DNA from: Candidatus Obscuribacterales bacterium
Lineage (GTDB): Bacteria; Cyanobacteriota; Vampirovibrionia; Obscuribacterales; Obscuribacteraceae
Direction: 5' to 3'
Assembly: GCA_020050835.1 (NCBI GenBank)
Contig: JAGVKB010000154.1
Location: forward strand, 124,001-188,000
Length of the DNA stretch: 64,000 nt
Positions within the stretch are counted from its first letter, which is position 1. The number at the start of each line of letters is the position of its first letter. The position numbers were made by a program, and so were the translations under genes. This document shows, piece after piece, positions 51,449-60,789 of this stretch. The notes under the pieces are model-generated. The model made no database searches. It was not told the DNA's origin and saw only the letters and a program-made list of their open reading frames with translations.

Positions 51449-51477
51449 TTCACCGCTTGGAATCCCGCTAGTATAAT
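51449..51477 (+). promoter_or_regulatory. Sigma70-type promoter for the GT-A/GT4 operon
   Basis: TTCACC (51449-51454), a 17-nt spacer and a perfect TATAAT (51472-51477), 61 nt before the ATG at 51539. It drives the two plus-strand genes at 51539-53975. Confidence 0.6.
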
Positions 51478-51538
51478 ATTCTTTCTCCTGCGCATCTGTC
51501 GTGCAGAATGAAAGTGTCAAGAACGCCAAGCAATCAAC

Positions 51539-52291
51539 ATGAATTTGCCGGCTCGAAAGGAAATAATCGTAATCCAGTCCTGTCCGGACAAAGGTCGCTT
51601 CCTCAATCCATCGTTAAGAAGCGTGGAGTCGGCGATTAGCCGGGTGGAAGCAGATTATGGCATCGGGACTGAATGGGTACTGGCCGTTTCAGCACTTTCG
51701 GCCGACACGGACGAATATCTGAACAATCAGCTGCCAGCTCGGGTGGAAGCGGTAGTCAGAATTGCGGCGCAACCAGCTGCCGAACAAATCAACTCAATTG
51801 TAAAAAAATCTCTCGCTCGCTTTGTCTGCATTATCGGTGGTGAAGATCTCGTTTCATCCAATTGGCTCAGCCTGGCTTACAACAGCTGCCTGAAAGGAGA
51901 TGACAAGGAAGTGTTTCATCCCGCGATGATAGTGGCATTCGGAGCAGACTCCCACCTCTTCTTGACTCCAGACCAAGCAGATCCAGACTTTACTATCGAC
52001 AGGCTGCTGGCCCGAAATCCATTTCCGGCAATCTGCATCTCAGCAAGACGTACCTTTGAGGAGATACCGTTCCAGTCGCCGAATCATCAGTCGGGCTTCG
52101 GACATTTCGACTGGCATTGGGTGTGCGAAACCACAGCACACGGATTGGTACATAGACCGGTAGCTGGAACGTTTGCCTGCTGCCGCGTACCATCCGAGCA
52201 CAGCTGTTTGGAGCACTGCCGAGAAAACAACTCACTGATCCAATCTTCGCGGCTTTTCAATCCTTTTAGTCCGGAGCGCGCTCGTATTTGA
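51539..52291 (+). CDS. Degenerate GT-A-like protein, function unknown
   Basis: 250 residues. Weak GT2-like pattern: the N-terminal IIVIQSCPDKGRFLNPSLRSVES and RFVCIIGGEDLVSSNWLSLAYNS, where the position of the metal-binding D-x-D is G-E-D. Then FDWHWVCETTAHG may correspond to the acceptor acidic motif. The ordinary VDDGST/DxD motifs are absent. So either a divergent glycosyltransferase or a non-catalytic GT-A domain. It is translated as an operon with the GT4 gene whose ATG follows 1 nt after its stop, so the two products may form one enzyme complex. Not a recognised family. Confidence 0.5.
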   Translation: MNLPARKEIIVIQSCPDKGRFLNPSLRSVESAISRVEADYGIGTEWVLAVSALSADTDEYLNNQLPARVEAVVRIAAQPAAEQINSIVKKSLARFVCIIGGEDLVSSNWLSLAYNSCLKGDDKEVFHPAMIVAFGADSHLFLTPDQADPDFTIDRLLARNPFPAICISARRTFEEIPFQSPNHQSGFGHFDWHWVCETTAHGLVHRPVAGTFACCRVPSEHSCLEHCRENNSLIQSSRLFNPFSPERARI

Positions 52292-52292
52292 A

Positions 52293-53975
52293 ATGAAACG
52301 ACTTCTCTCTTCGATCAAGCACCACAAAGAGATCAAGCTCATCAAAGAGAGCGAGCTTTTCGACGAACACTACTACCTGACACATTACCCGGAAGCATCA
52401 AAATCGGATTTGAGCCCGCTCGAGCATTACGTCAAGCAAGGAAGCGCAGCCGGACTCAAGCCGAATCGTTACTTCGACGACAATTTTTACCGCGACACAA
52501 ATCCCGACGTCAAAAGTTCCGGGGCCAATCCACTGGCACATTTCATCAAGTTCGGTGCCAGCGAAGGCCGCAACCCTTCTCGTTCATTTAATACTCGCTT
52601 CTATCTCGAGCAACATCCCGATGTCGCCGTGACCGGAGCAAACCCGCTCTGGCACTTCCTCAAGTTCGGAGCGCTCGAGAATCGGCAAACCGACAACGCT
52701 CGTGGCGAGGCGCTATCGGCAGAGGCCAGGTCCCTCTATGAGGAGCTAATTCAAATTGAGCCGCTGCTGCCATCGTTTGATTCGCTGGCATTTTTACCGC
52801 TCGCTCGAGGACCAGCTGAGTCTCTGGCTGGGCGTGCTTACTTCAAACTGCGCGGGGAGATCTCAGAGCCTTTTTCACACTTGTTCGTGTTGAGACGCTT
52901 GATACACGGCGGAGCAGATCGTCTGGCCATGCATTTCGTATCGCTCGTGAGAGAAAAGCTTGGAGCCGGTTCTGCGCTGGTGCTGCTCGCCGACTTCCCA
53001 ACCGCGCCGGCAGCCCATCTCTTAGCCGACGGAGTCAAACTGATTTCGCTCGACGAACTGCAACCGGGGCTTACCGAAGAAGACAAGATTCAAGTCATTA
53101 CCAGGCTAATCCTGGAAGCGAAACCACCGGTGGTGCATAACATCAATTCAGACGTCGGCTGGAAAATGTATGCACGCTACCACCAGCAGCTGCGAGCGAA
53201 CTCCGCCCTGGTTGCAAGCTTCTTTACCTGTCACTTCGACGAGGCGGGCAGAAGAGTCGGTCTCGTGCCCCAATACTTCAACAGCTGTATTGATCATTTA
53301 GATCTGGTGTTGACCGACAATCTAGCCTTCAAGAATGATTGCGCGCAACTCTATGCGCTCGAACAACGCAACCTCGACAAGATAATCGTCGCTTACTCGC
53401 CGGTGCCGGATCAGTTTCGAGCGCCGGACCCAGCCGCTGGCGCGTGTAAGCGAATATTATGGGCTTCCAGGTTACATATGGATAAACGACCAGATATCCT
53501 CGCTCAAATTGCCAGTCGCTTACCGGAGGTCAGTTTTGAAGTGTATGGCGAGCCGGCCCTGGAAGAAGCCGAGCTAAAGAAACTCAAGCATCAACCTAAC
53601 ATCAACTTGAACGGTACCTATTCGAATTTCGAAGATCTGCCAACTGCCGGTATCAACGCATTTTTGTACACGACCAAACATGACGGTCTGCCAATCGCGC
53701 TGATGGAGGCAATTGCAGCCGGACTGCCGACGATCGCCCCGGATGTGGGTGGAACGCGTGAACTGCTGTCCGCCGAGTCAGGCTGGCTGATAGATCGACC
53801 AGACAATGTCGATGCCTATGTGGCGGCAATTTTAGAATGTCTGGGAAGCCCGGACGAACGAATTCGGCGCGCACTCGATGCGCAGAAGGTGCTTGCCCGG
53901 CAGCACTCCTGGCTAGCTTTCTCGAAAACGATTGCCGCCCTTGCTGTTTATCAGCTCGGTGCTAGCACCGATTAG
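52293..53975 (+). CDS. GT4 glycosyltransferase with three N-terminal repeats
   Basis: 560 residues, one nt behind the previous gene. Residues about 17-130 contain three repeats of about 37 residues built on FD-x-YYL-x-PD-V-x-G-NPLxHFxxxG-x-EGR-x-P (for example TNPDVKSSGANPLAHFIKFG), a repeat often found in front of glycosyltransferases. Then a linker, and a GT-B fold with ILWASRLHMDKRPDILAQ as the signature and LPIALMEAIAAGLPTIAPDVG as the E-x7-E donor motif. Soluble. The repeats are likely to bind a partner or the acceptor glycan. Its 3' end overlaps the converging GT2 gene by 4 nt. Confidence 0.85.
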   Translation: MKRLLSSIKHHKEIKLIKESELFDEHYYLTHYPEASKSDLSPLEHYVKQGSAAGLKPNRYFDDNFYRDTNPDVKSSGANPLAHFIKFGASEGRNPSRSFNTRFYLEQHPDVAVTGANPLWHFLKFGALENRQTDNARGEALSAEARSLYEELIQIEPLLPSFDSLAFLPLARGPAESLAGRAYFKLRGEISEPFSHLFVLRRLIHGGADRLAMHFVSLVREKLGAGSALVLLADFPTAPAAHLLADGVKLISLDELQPGLTEEDKIQVITRLILEAKPPVVHNINSDVGWKMYARYHQQLRANSALVASFFTCHFDEAGRRVGLVPQYFNSCIDHLDLVLTDNLAFKNDCAQLYALEQRNLDKIIVAYSPVPDQFRAPDPAAGACKRILWASRLHMDKRPDILAQIASRLPEVSFEVYGEPALEEAELKKLKHQPNINLNGTYSNFEDLPTAGINAFLYTTKHDGLPIALMEAIAAGLPTIAPDVGGTRELLSAESGWLIDRPDNVDAYVAAILECLGSPDERIRRALDAQKVLARQHSWLAFSKTIAALAVYQLGASTD

Positions 53976-54676
53976 TCGAAGAACCGGAAGTAGAAAAGCG
54001 CTCTCAATGCGCCGATGCCATCCTTCCAGGTGATTTTCTTACCTTCGGAAAAATCTCTGCCGTAGTAAGAGATCGGCACCTCGAAGAGATGATGCTTGCG
54101 CTTCAGCACCTTTGCCGTGATCTCCGGCTCGAACTCGAAGCGGTTGGATCGAATCGTAATGTTCTTAATGACATCGGCTCTAAAGGCTTTATAACAGGTC
54201 TCCATGTCACTAATCGTGGTGTCATATAGCACATTTGTGACCAGAGTCAGGAATTTGTTGCCAACAAAGTGTAAGAATTTGAACTGCCTGGCCGGCTTAC
54301 CGCCAGTCAAGCGGGAGCCATAAACGACATCGGCTCGATGCGCGACGATCAACTTGACTAGCTCGTCATATTCCTGCGGGTCGTATTCAAGGTCTGCATC
54401 CTGAATTACAATGACATCGCCGGTCGCGTAGCTCAATGCCGTGCGCAAGGCCGCGCCTTTGCCCATGTTCTTGGCATGAAAGTAGATACCCGTGCCGTTT
54501 GCGGGCTCCTTCTGCATCTCCTGAAGAAGCTCCCTGGTTCCATCGGTAGAGCAGTCATCGACCAGGATGATCTCCTTCTCGAGACCGCAAAATGGCGCTG
54601 AGCGCACTGCGCTCAGGACCTCATTCAACGTCTTCGCTTCGTTGAAAACTGGTATCAGAATGGAAATTTTCTTCAT
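53972..54676 (-). CDS. DPM1-like family 2 glycosyltransferase
   Basis: 234 residues, the size of soluble dolichyl-phosphate-mannose synthase-like enzymes. Motifs: ISILIPVFNEAKTL, IILVDDCSTDGT, VIQDADLEYDPQEY (DxD site) and YGSRLTGGKPAR, followed by MTETCYKAFRADV-type DMETCYKAFR and the basic FSEGKKITWKDGIGAL end. No membrane helices. Transfers a sugar, usually to polyprenyl phosphate. Nearly the same sequence pattern as the N-terminal half of the fusion at 54981, so the two arose by duplication or fusion. Single-gene unit on the minus strand. Confidence 0.9.
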   Translation of the reverse strand: MKKISILIPVFNEAKTLNEVLSAVRSAPFCGLEKEIILVDDCSTDGTRELLQEMQKEPANGTGIYFHAKNMGKGAALRTALSYATGDVIVIQDADLEYDPQEYDELVKLIVAHRADVVYGSRLTGGKPARQFKFLHFVGNKFLTLVTNVLYDTTISDMETCYKAFRADVIKNITIRSNRFEFEPEITAKVLKRKHHLFEVPISYYGRDFSEGKKITWKDGIGALRALFYFRFFD

Positions 54677-54980
54677 AAGCTCAGTCCGACAGGCGGCAAC
54701 ACATTCGGCATACGTGCTGCTCAGAGCATCCGTTAAATAACGTGAAAAGCGGCTCTATTGTTAGTCACATTTAACAACGGCTGCCGGCGCAAAAGGTAAG
54801 CACAATCCAATGTTTAGCATGAAGAAATCCAATTCAAGACTACAAATGATAGTCTTACGCTTTCTCTATTGATATGCGTTCTGCGATTTTCTCTTCTTGC
54901 AGATCAAAAATAATCTGGCATTGACGAATGCAGTTTAGGCACAGCATCAACCATCCCAACCACTTGAAGAGGTGATTTAC
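54677..54980. other. Divergent intergenic region with three inverted repeats
   Basis: 304 nt between the DPM1-like gene (minus) and the GT2-methyltransferase fusion (plus). Contains CGTTA-AA-TAACG (54731-54742), TTGTTA-8 nt-TAACAA (54758-54777) and AAGACTA-7 nt-TAGTCTT (54836-54856). The last two could be operators or hairpins. No gene is visible. The plus gene has GAGGTGA 5 nt ahead of its TTG at 54981. Confidence 0.4.
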
Positions 54981-56495
54981 TTGGACGCCCTGGTCGACTC
55001 GCTCACAAGCAGGAGCACCACCCTTCCGGGACAAACTGCCGAGCACTCTCTCCGGAACCAGCAAGCGCTGGGGCAGGAGCAGTATGGCACAACTGCTCAG
55101 CTTCTCAGCATTGTGATGCCGATTTACAATGAGCGGCATACACTGAAAGTAATCTTTGACCGCTTACTCAAAGTCCCATTCCAGATACCGATTGAAGTAA
55201 TCGCGGTGGATGATGCCAGCACCGACGGTAGTACCGAAATGCTCAGACAGATTGCAGCGAGCGACAATCGAATACGGGCTCTGTATCATGACAAGAATCA
55301 GGGCAAGGCACAAGCTGTCCGAACGGCTATTAACTCAATGCAAGGCACTCTGGCAATCATCCAGGATGCAGATCTTGAGTACAATCCGTCCGAGATTCCA
55401 AACATTATTGCACCGATATTAGACGGTCGTGCCGATGCGGTTTTCGGCAGTCGATTTGCCAGCAGCGGCTCACGGCGAGTGCTCTACTTCTGGCACAGCC
55501 TGGCGAACCAAGTTCTTACGCTCTTGACCAATGCTATCTGCGATCTCAATTTGACCGACATGGAAACTTGCTACAAGGCGATCAGAGCTGACATTTTACG
55601 CCAGCTTCCGCTCAAGGCAGAAGGTTTTGGCATAGAGCCGGAGCTGACTGTGCGTTTGTCTCAATGGGGCGCTCGCATCTATGAAGTGCCGATCAGCTAT
55701 TCAGGGCGAACTTACGCCGAGGGCAAAAAGATCAAATGGACCGATGCACTTCAAGTTTTCTGGGTGCTCTTTTGCACGACCGTGCTGGATCGCCGATTCA
55801 CCACTCATGATGGCTTCTATGTGCTTAAAACGTTGCATGGCTCGAGATTATCGCAGTGGATGCTGGAGCAATTTTCCAAGTATGTCGGACAAAATGTCTT
55901 TGAAGCAGGCTGCGGAATCGGAAACTTCACTGAGCTGCTCCTGGACAGGCGCAATCTTACCTGTGCTGACTTTGAACCAGCTTACGTCGATCTGATGAAC
56001 CGAAAGTATGGTTATAGAGAGAGCTTCTCAGCGCGGGTTGTTAACCTGGAAGACGAAGCAGACTTCGGTAAGTTAGAACCGGCAAGCTATGACACGATCA
56101 TCTGTTTGAATGTGCTGGAGCACCTGAAGGATGATGCGATGGTGCTCAACAACTTCTTTCGACTCCTCAAGCCGGGAGGGCATGCGATTGTTCTCGTCCC
56201 CCAACACATGTGGCTGTACACTCCGATCGACGAGGCCGTCGGACATTATCGCCGTTACTCGCACCAGGAGCTCAAAACCAAGATGGAGTTGGCCGGCTTC
56301 CAGGTAGTCCAGCAAACAGGATTCAACAAACTCGGTGTGCCTGGCTGGTTTGTCAACGGAAAGCTCCTTCGTCGCAGAGATCTCGGCAACAAACAAGTCT
56401 GGTTGTTCGACAAACTGATTGGTGCAGCTAAGCTGATCGAGAATATCCCCGGTCTTCCTGCACTCTCTGTAATTGCAGTCGGCCAAAGGGTTTAA
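54981..56495 (+). CDS. Fusion of a DPM1-like GT2 and a SAM methyltransferase
   Basis: 504 residues from the TTG at 54981, because GAGGTGA lies 5 nt upstream; a GTG at 54972 sits inside that site. Residues about 40-270 form a GT2 domain with LSIVMPIYNERHTL, VIAVDDASTDGS, IIQDADLEYNPSE and YAEGKKIKWTDAL, closely matching the neighbouring GT2 gene. Residues about 310-500 form a class I methyltransferase: VFEAGCGIGNFTELLL (motif I), TCADFEPAYVDL, TIICLNVLEHLKDD, then the PGGHAIVLVPQH block. A single chain could make a polyprenyl-linked sugar and methylate it or its precursor. It stands alone, 7 nt from the end of the converging YfhO gene. Confidence 0.9.
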   Translation: MDALVDSLTSRSTTLPGQTAEHSLRNQQALGQEQYGTTAQLLSIVMPIYNERHTLKVIFDRLLKVPFQIPIEVIAVDDASTDGSTEMLRQIAASDNRIRALYHDKNQGKAQAVRTAINSMQGTLAIIQDADLEYNPSEIPNIIAPILDGRADAVFGSRFASSGSRRVLYFWHSLANQVLTLLTNAICDLNLTDMETCYKAIRADILRQLPLKAEGFGIEPELTVRLSQWGARIYEVPISYSGRTYAEGKKIKWTDALQVFWVLFCTTVLDRRFTTHDGFYVLKTLHGSRLSQWMLEQFSKYVGQNVFEAGCGIGNFTELLLDRRNLTCADFEPAYVDLMNRKYGYRESFSARVVNLEDEADFGKLEPASYDTIICLNVLEHLKDDAMVLNNFFRLLKPGGHAIVLVPQHMWLYTPIDEAVGHYRRYSHQELKTKMELAGFQVVQQTGFNKLGVPGWFVNGKLLRRRDLGNKQVWLFDKLIGAAKLIENIPGLPALSVIAVGQRV

Positions 56496-56502
56496 GCCAA
56501 CA

Positions 56503-59448
56503 TCACGCAGCCTGCTTCTTGGTGGCTAAACGATCTCTGAGCCAAATGCACGCCAAGGCCAGCAGCGTAAGCCCACTGAGAAGCAATCCGATATTAAACA
56601 GCTGGGGATAGTATTTGAAGGTAACGTTCTTAGCGCCTGCAGGTAACAATATAGCCCGGAAGCAGTGATTGGCTCTCAGCACCCTTGCTTCATTACCGTC
56701 CACAAAAGCTCGCCAGCCGGGATAATAGGTATCGGTGAGCAACAAGAGCGCTGGCTTAGTGTCGGCAGGCAACGAGATGTGCAATTCGTCGGACGCCGAG
56801 TGAATGATATTCGCCGCTCGACACGACGTCTTGGGACCCAGGCCGGCCAATAACCGTGCTTCGTCCGGTCGAAGGTCTGCTTGATTGAAGACCACTGCCT
56901 GCAATGGTGAAAATGTTTGACTCACCAAGATATTCAGCGCCGCTTGATCATTACCGGCGAGATTGGCGAACGAAAAGACAGCGGCATGAGGAATGACGTC
57001 TCTAACCTCGTGAATCTTCACTTCCTTATCATAAATGCAGAGCTCGCTGTCAGCTCCTTCCAGATGGAGCTTCTTCCATCCGACCCACTCCCACGAACAT
57101 TCAAATCCAGGCTTGGGCCGCGATGCCAACGATACCAAGACTTGTTTGCCCGCAAACTTATTGATATCAAATCGGTAATGCGTAGCGTGCAATTTAGCAG
57201 GATCTGAGTTTACAAAGGAGAACAGTAACGGCGCTAGACCGCTATCAGGTAAAGATACTTCGACCAGCCCCTCGATGGGCGTCTGCCTAGCCGGACAGGC
57301 AGTATCAGGATTTCTCACGAAGTCGAATTCCAAAACCGCATTTTCAACAGGCACGGAGACTGGGAATTTGATCTCACACCGAGCCGGGTTGAGAACCGGA
57401 TGCTGAAACATTACTGTTTGCTTGACACCATCTATGAGAGCATCAGGCACATAACAGATTCGATCGCAAACAGAGTAAAGTTGAGTCTTTTGCGCGTTTG
57501 CGACGATTAGATCGCTGCGGTCGACCGGAGCGATTGTACCTAAAATGTACCTGGTCGATGTAAGAGCGCAAAAACGCCTGAGTCCAAATAAGTTAGCGAC
57601 ACAGTTCTCTGTGCCATCGAACCCACGTCCCCGATAGTCCATACCAGAGTTAGGCAGTAGCGTCGATAGCAGTTGACTGTACCGGGATGGACAGAGCGCG
57701 TCTTGATATGTAGTAGCCATAATATTGAAAACAGCCGACCAATTGGGACGCAATACGCCATCTAGCCCAATTGCGCGAGCATCATGGTCAGCATTTTTCT
57801 GCATAAACTCCAGATATGGTGCGCCCTTGAAGGGGTCAAGACGACTGTCGACCACTCCGGATGGACCGTAGAACGTTTGACACATATAGCCGACGTATGT
57901 TTCACAAAGAAACGGAATCGCCAACAATATGGGAAGAGCCAATCGCACAATCTGAACCTTCCACGAAACAAGTGCCAACAGCGCGGTGGCACCGAGCGCC
58001 CCGAGACCGAGCTTCATGCTGTTACCCATATCTCTTGGAAGGTCGAAGTTCAGTATCATCGGTTCCCTCCGGTACAGGAGGTACAGCAAACTCGCCAGCA
58101 GCCAAAACCCAACGGCCAGGGCGACTATGAATCGCGGTTTGACTTCTCGTCGCTGCAACGCACTGACGCCGAATGAAGCAAGCGCCGCAATACACAGGGA
58201 CATTATCGGTTCATCATACTTTGGGAAAAGCACCATATTAGCCAGCGGCAGCACTCCAATCCATTGCACGAGCGGGCACCCGAAACGCTTGAGCAACATC
58301 ACAAGAAAGGCTGCGCCGAAAAACAGCATCATGACGCTGCTGGCCCGGTCATGCTTGCCCCTAAGCGCACACCAAGCGGCGATACTGCAGCCGAGCATGG
58401 CCAGGTATCCGAGCGCCACTCCATAAAAGCCATGCGCGAAATACTTTTTGGACCAGGCGACCGGAAAGAGGTAGGAAAGCACCCCGCGCTGCCAGTCAGC
58501 GTCGTGTTCCAAGCCGCAAGTTAGCCCAGGTATACTCGGGTCATGGGAATTGACCGACAGCTGCATGTACTCCAGGAATGGCAAGACTTGCGGCAGGGCA
58601 ATCAGCAGTCCCGCCAGATAGGCCACTGTAATCAAGCCAAGCATGCGTATCCGCTGATTCCAACCATTCAACGTACTAAGACGTGCCAGTACGTAGAAGC
58701 CCGCAAACACAATCGCCAAAAAGCTAGACTCCGGCATGCCGCCCAAGAGGTTGAGCGCCACCAGTCCGGAGCACAATCCGACAGAGCCGACTGTCGCGCG
58801 CCGCACCACGACTTCCACGCCCAAAATCAATCCCGGAATGAGGACTGCCACGCTAATCTCGGACATGTTGAGATAGAGCAGCAGGTAACCGGTAAACATG
58901 AATCCGATTGCGCCAAGCAATGCCGCATCTCTGGCCGGTAAGAGAAAACGAAGCGCAAAAAAGGTGCAGACACCACCGACAAGCAACCGCGCCAGCACAA
59001 AAAAGTTCAACGCTAGGCTTGATGCAAACAGCGATGAAAGAACATGCAGCGGATTTAACGGCTGCGACTGCATGTTAGCAAGGAAAGGCATTCCGCATCC
59101 CACATACGGGTTCCAATGCGGAATTTTGTGCTCCGTAAAGTAAGACCAGCCGGTAAACTTCAACCATGGCTCGGTCTGCGACGATTCAGCCCAGGGGTCA
59201 GGACAAAACTGCTTGGCGGGAAGGGTTTGATGATCGCTGCTATAGGCCCCACCAGGCATTATGCTGGAGCAATGCTCCGCCCCGATGGAAAGTGTCTTTC
59301 CGCCAAAAATGATCGGATTGAACATTCCTACAATTGCCACCATCATCAGCACGATAGCCAGGGAAAAGTGCATGGAGTTACCGGATCGACTGATCTCGGG
59401 CTCGACGATTGGCGTTTGCTGCTTGGCTGCTGCTTCTAATTGTGGCAT
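56503..59448 (-). CDS. YfhO-family polytopic membrane protein
   Basis: 981 residues from an ATG at 59448. About thirteen helices, a long extracytoplasmic C-terminal part and a final helix. Conserved family blocks: CPDPWAES, PHWNPYVGCGMPFLAN in the first loop and DTYYPGWRAFVDGNE then RANHCFRAILLPAGA near the end. Same family as the genes at 6982 and 60790, and closest to the latter. YfhO proteins are GT-C-type membrane proteins using polyprenyl-phosphate sugars; a glycosyltransferase role is likely but not proven. 27 nt behind the GT2 gene and cotranscribed with it. Confidence 0.87.
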   Translation of the reverse strand: MPQLEAAAKQQTPIVEPEISRSGNSMHFSLAIVLMMVAIVGMFNPIIFGGKTLSIGAEHCSSIMPGGAYSSDHQTLPAKQFCPDPWAESSQTEPWLKFTGWSYFTEHKIPHWNPYVGCGMPFLANMQSQPLNPLHVLSSLFASSLALNFFVLARLLVGGVCTFFALRFLLPARDAALLGAIGFMFTGYLLLYLNMSEISVAVLIPGLILGVEVVVRRATVGSVGLCSGLVALNLLGGMPESSFLAIVFAGFYVLARLSTLNGWNQRIRMLGLITVAYLAGLLIALPQVLPFLEYMQLSVNSHDPSIPGLTCGLEHDADWQRGVLSYLFPVAWSKKYFAHGFYGVALGYLAMLGCSIAAWCALRGKHDRASSVMMLFFGAAFLVMLLKRFGCPLVQWIGVLPLANMVLFPKYDEPIMSLCIAALASFGVSALQRREVKPRFIVALAVGFWLLASLLYLLYRREPMILNFDLPRDMGNSMKLGLGALGATALLALVSWKVQIVRLALPILLAIPFLCETYVGYMCQTFYGPSGVVDSRLDPFKGAPYLEFMQKNADHDARAIGLDGVLRPNWSAVFNIMATTYQDALCPSRYSQLLSTLLPNSGMDYRGRGFDGTENCVANLFGLRRFCALTSTRYILGTIAPVDRSDLIVANAQKTQLYSVCDRICYVPDALIDGVKQTVMFQHPVLNPARCEIKFPVSVPVENAVLEFDFVRNPDTACPARQTPIEGLVEVSLPDSGLAPLLFSFVNSDPAKLHATHYRFDINKFAGKQVLVSLASRPKPGFECSWEWVGWKKLHLEGADSELCIYDKEVKIHEVRDVIPHAAVFSFANLAGNDQAALNILVSQTFSPLQAVVFNQADLRPDEARLLAGLGPKTSCRAANIIHSASDELHISLPADTKPALLLLTDTYYPGWRAFVDGNEARVLRANHCFRAILLPAGAKNVTFKYYPQLFNIGLLLSGLTLLALACIWLRDRLATKKQAA

Positions 59449-59475
59449 TACTTGCTCATCAATTCGGTCCGGTCC

Positions 59476-60489
59476 TCAGTCCACACTTTTGTAGATTGAG
59501 TTGGACGACTCCACTTTGCCGGCAGAGCGATCGACCGCAAGCAGCTGTCCGTCAAGCGAATTTGCCGCCGGCCTCACCGCCTCCACCGAGAAATTGAGCG
59601 TGCTCCGCTCGGCTAGCGCTGAGCGATTACGATCGCGATGAATCTGCCTGAGCATGGTGGCAAAGATCCCTAGCGCCAGCATTTGTACAGACATCAGGAA
59701 ACTACCGGCCGACAAAAACAGCAATACCGGCCAACTTGCCAGAGAACCAATGATTGCGCTAAGCAAGCACAGAGCCAGACAGCCAATTGCAAGCAGCAAA
59801 AACACTTTCAGCGGATTGTAGAATACAAGCGCTTCCAGGATGTACTGGAGCGTCCGCAAAGTGTCTCTCAATAAACGAACCTTCGACCGCCCGACGCGCG
59901 AGTTGTAACCGATCGGTACATACGTGACGAAGCGTCCGGTCATCATGTATGCCAGTGTCATTGAAGTAGTAAAACTAAATGTGTCGCAGAGATGGTCAAA
60001 ATGCTCCATCACCGCTGCTCGACTAAAGACTCTCAATCCGGAGTTAACATCTGGTACCTTGCGTCCGGTCGTAAACTCAATCAATAGCTGCAAAATCGAC
60101 CGCAGCGGCGACTTGATTACCGACTCACTGTAGTGAGCACCAGTCCGCGCCCCGACGACCATATCAAAGCCCTTTCGGTATTCGTTCAATATGACCGGAA
60201 TTGATTCAGCAGGATAGGTCAGATCGGCATCGATGATTACGATACAGTCATTCCTTGCAGCGGCAATTCCATCTTTGAGCGAGCGTCCGTAGCCGAGATT
60301 GTGCGGATGCCTTACGACCAGCGCTCCGGCAAGCCGAGACTTCTCGCTAGTATCATCGGCCGAACCATCGTCAACGACAATCACTTCGGCATCCGGCAAC
60401 CCAAGCTCATTCAACACGCGGAACACTGAGGCGATAGTGCCCTCGATCGCGCTGCTTTCGTTAAAAGCTGGTATAACCGCCGAAATCAT
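59476..60489 (-). CDS. Membrane-anchored family 2 glycosyltransferase (DPM1/GtrB-like)
   Basis: 337 residues from the ATG at 60489 (a TTG at 60498 would add three). GT-A domain: ISAVIPAFNESSAI, VIVVDDGSADDT, VIIDADLTYPAES with the D-x-D metal site, and GARTGAHYSES. Two to three helices at about 225-285 anchor it in the membrane, and a basic tail of about 55 residues follows. It probably makes a polyprenyl-phosphate sugar for the YfhO proteins beside it; the gene lies upstream of one of them (gap 27 nt) and downstream of the other, on the same strand. Confidence 0.88.
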   Translation of the reverse strand: MISAVIPAFNESSAIEGTIASVFRVLNELGLPDAEVIVVDDGSADDTSEKSRLAGALVVRHPHNLGYGRSLKDGIAAARNDCIVIIDADLTYPAESIPVILNEYRKGFDMVVGARTGAHYSESVIKSPLRSILQLLIEFTTGRKVPDVNSGLRVFSRAAVMEHFDHLCDTFSFTTSMTLAYMMTGRFVTYVPIGYNSRVGRSKVRLLRDTLRTLQYILEALVFYNPLKVFLLLAIGCLALCLLSAIIGSLASWPVLLFLSAGSFLMSVQMLALGIFATMLRQIHRDRNRSALAERSTLNFSVEAVRPAANSLDGQLLAVDRSAGKVESSNSIYKSVD

Positions 60490-60789
60490 CTGTACCAAAC
60501 TTCGCGCCTACTTCAACGCCGCTTTGAATCCAATTCAAACGCAACGAGCTAGAGGTTTTTCGCCTCTTATCAGCCCACAATTATATATGGAACAGTCCGA
60601 GTAAGAACCTGAAATCATTTCTCATTGAATCAGTGCTCCTCACCGCCGGACATTTTAGTCGTGCCGAGAGGACAGCGATCGAAATCTTTGCCTGCCACCC
60701 TACTGCTTGATTAGTCTTGACTCATAAATCCACCCGCCCAGTCGCTCCCAATTCAAGCCTGAACGATTTTGCCGCTGGCAGACAAACGC
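60490..60789. other. Intergenic region between the two YfhO transcription units
   Basis: 300 nt with no gene. It carries the promoter of the GT2 gene (see the TGATTTCA-N24-TATAAT entry) and the 3' flank of the following YfhO gene. No convincing terminator hairpin was found. Confidence 0.35.
60580..60617 (-). promoter_or_regulatory. Promoter of the GT2-YfhO unit: TGATTTCA, 24 nt, TATAAT
   Basis: On the minus strand TGATTTCA (60617-60610) lies exactly 24 nt upstream of a perfect TATAAT (60585-60580), about 90 nt before the GT2 start at 60489. TATAAT is followed by TG. The -35 at the usual spacing is poor (GTTCTT). The flanking AAATGATTTCAG is shared with the promoter of the next YfhO gene. Confidence 0.55.
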
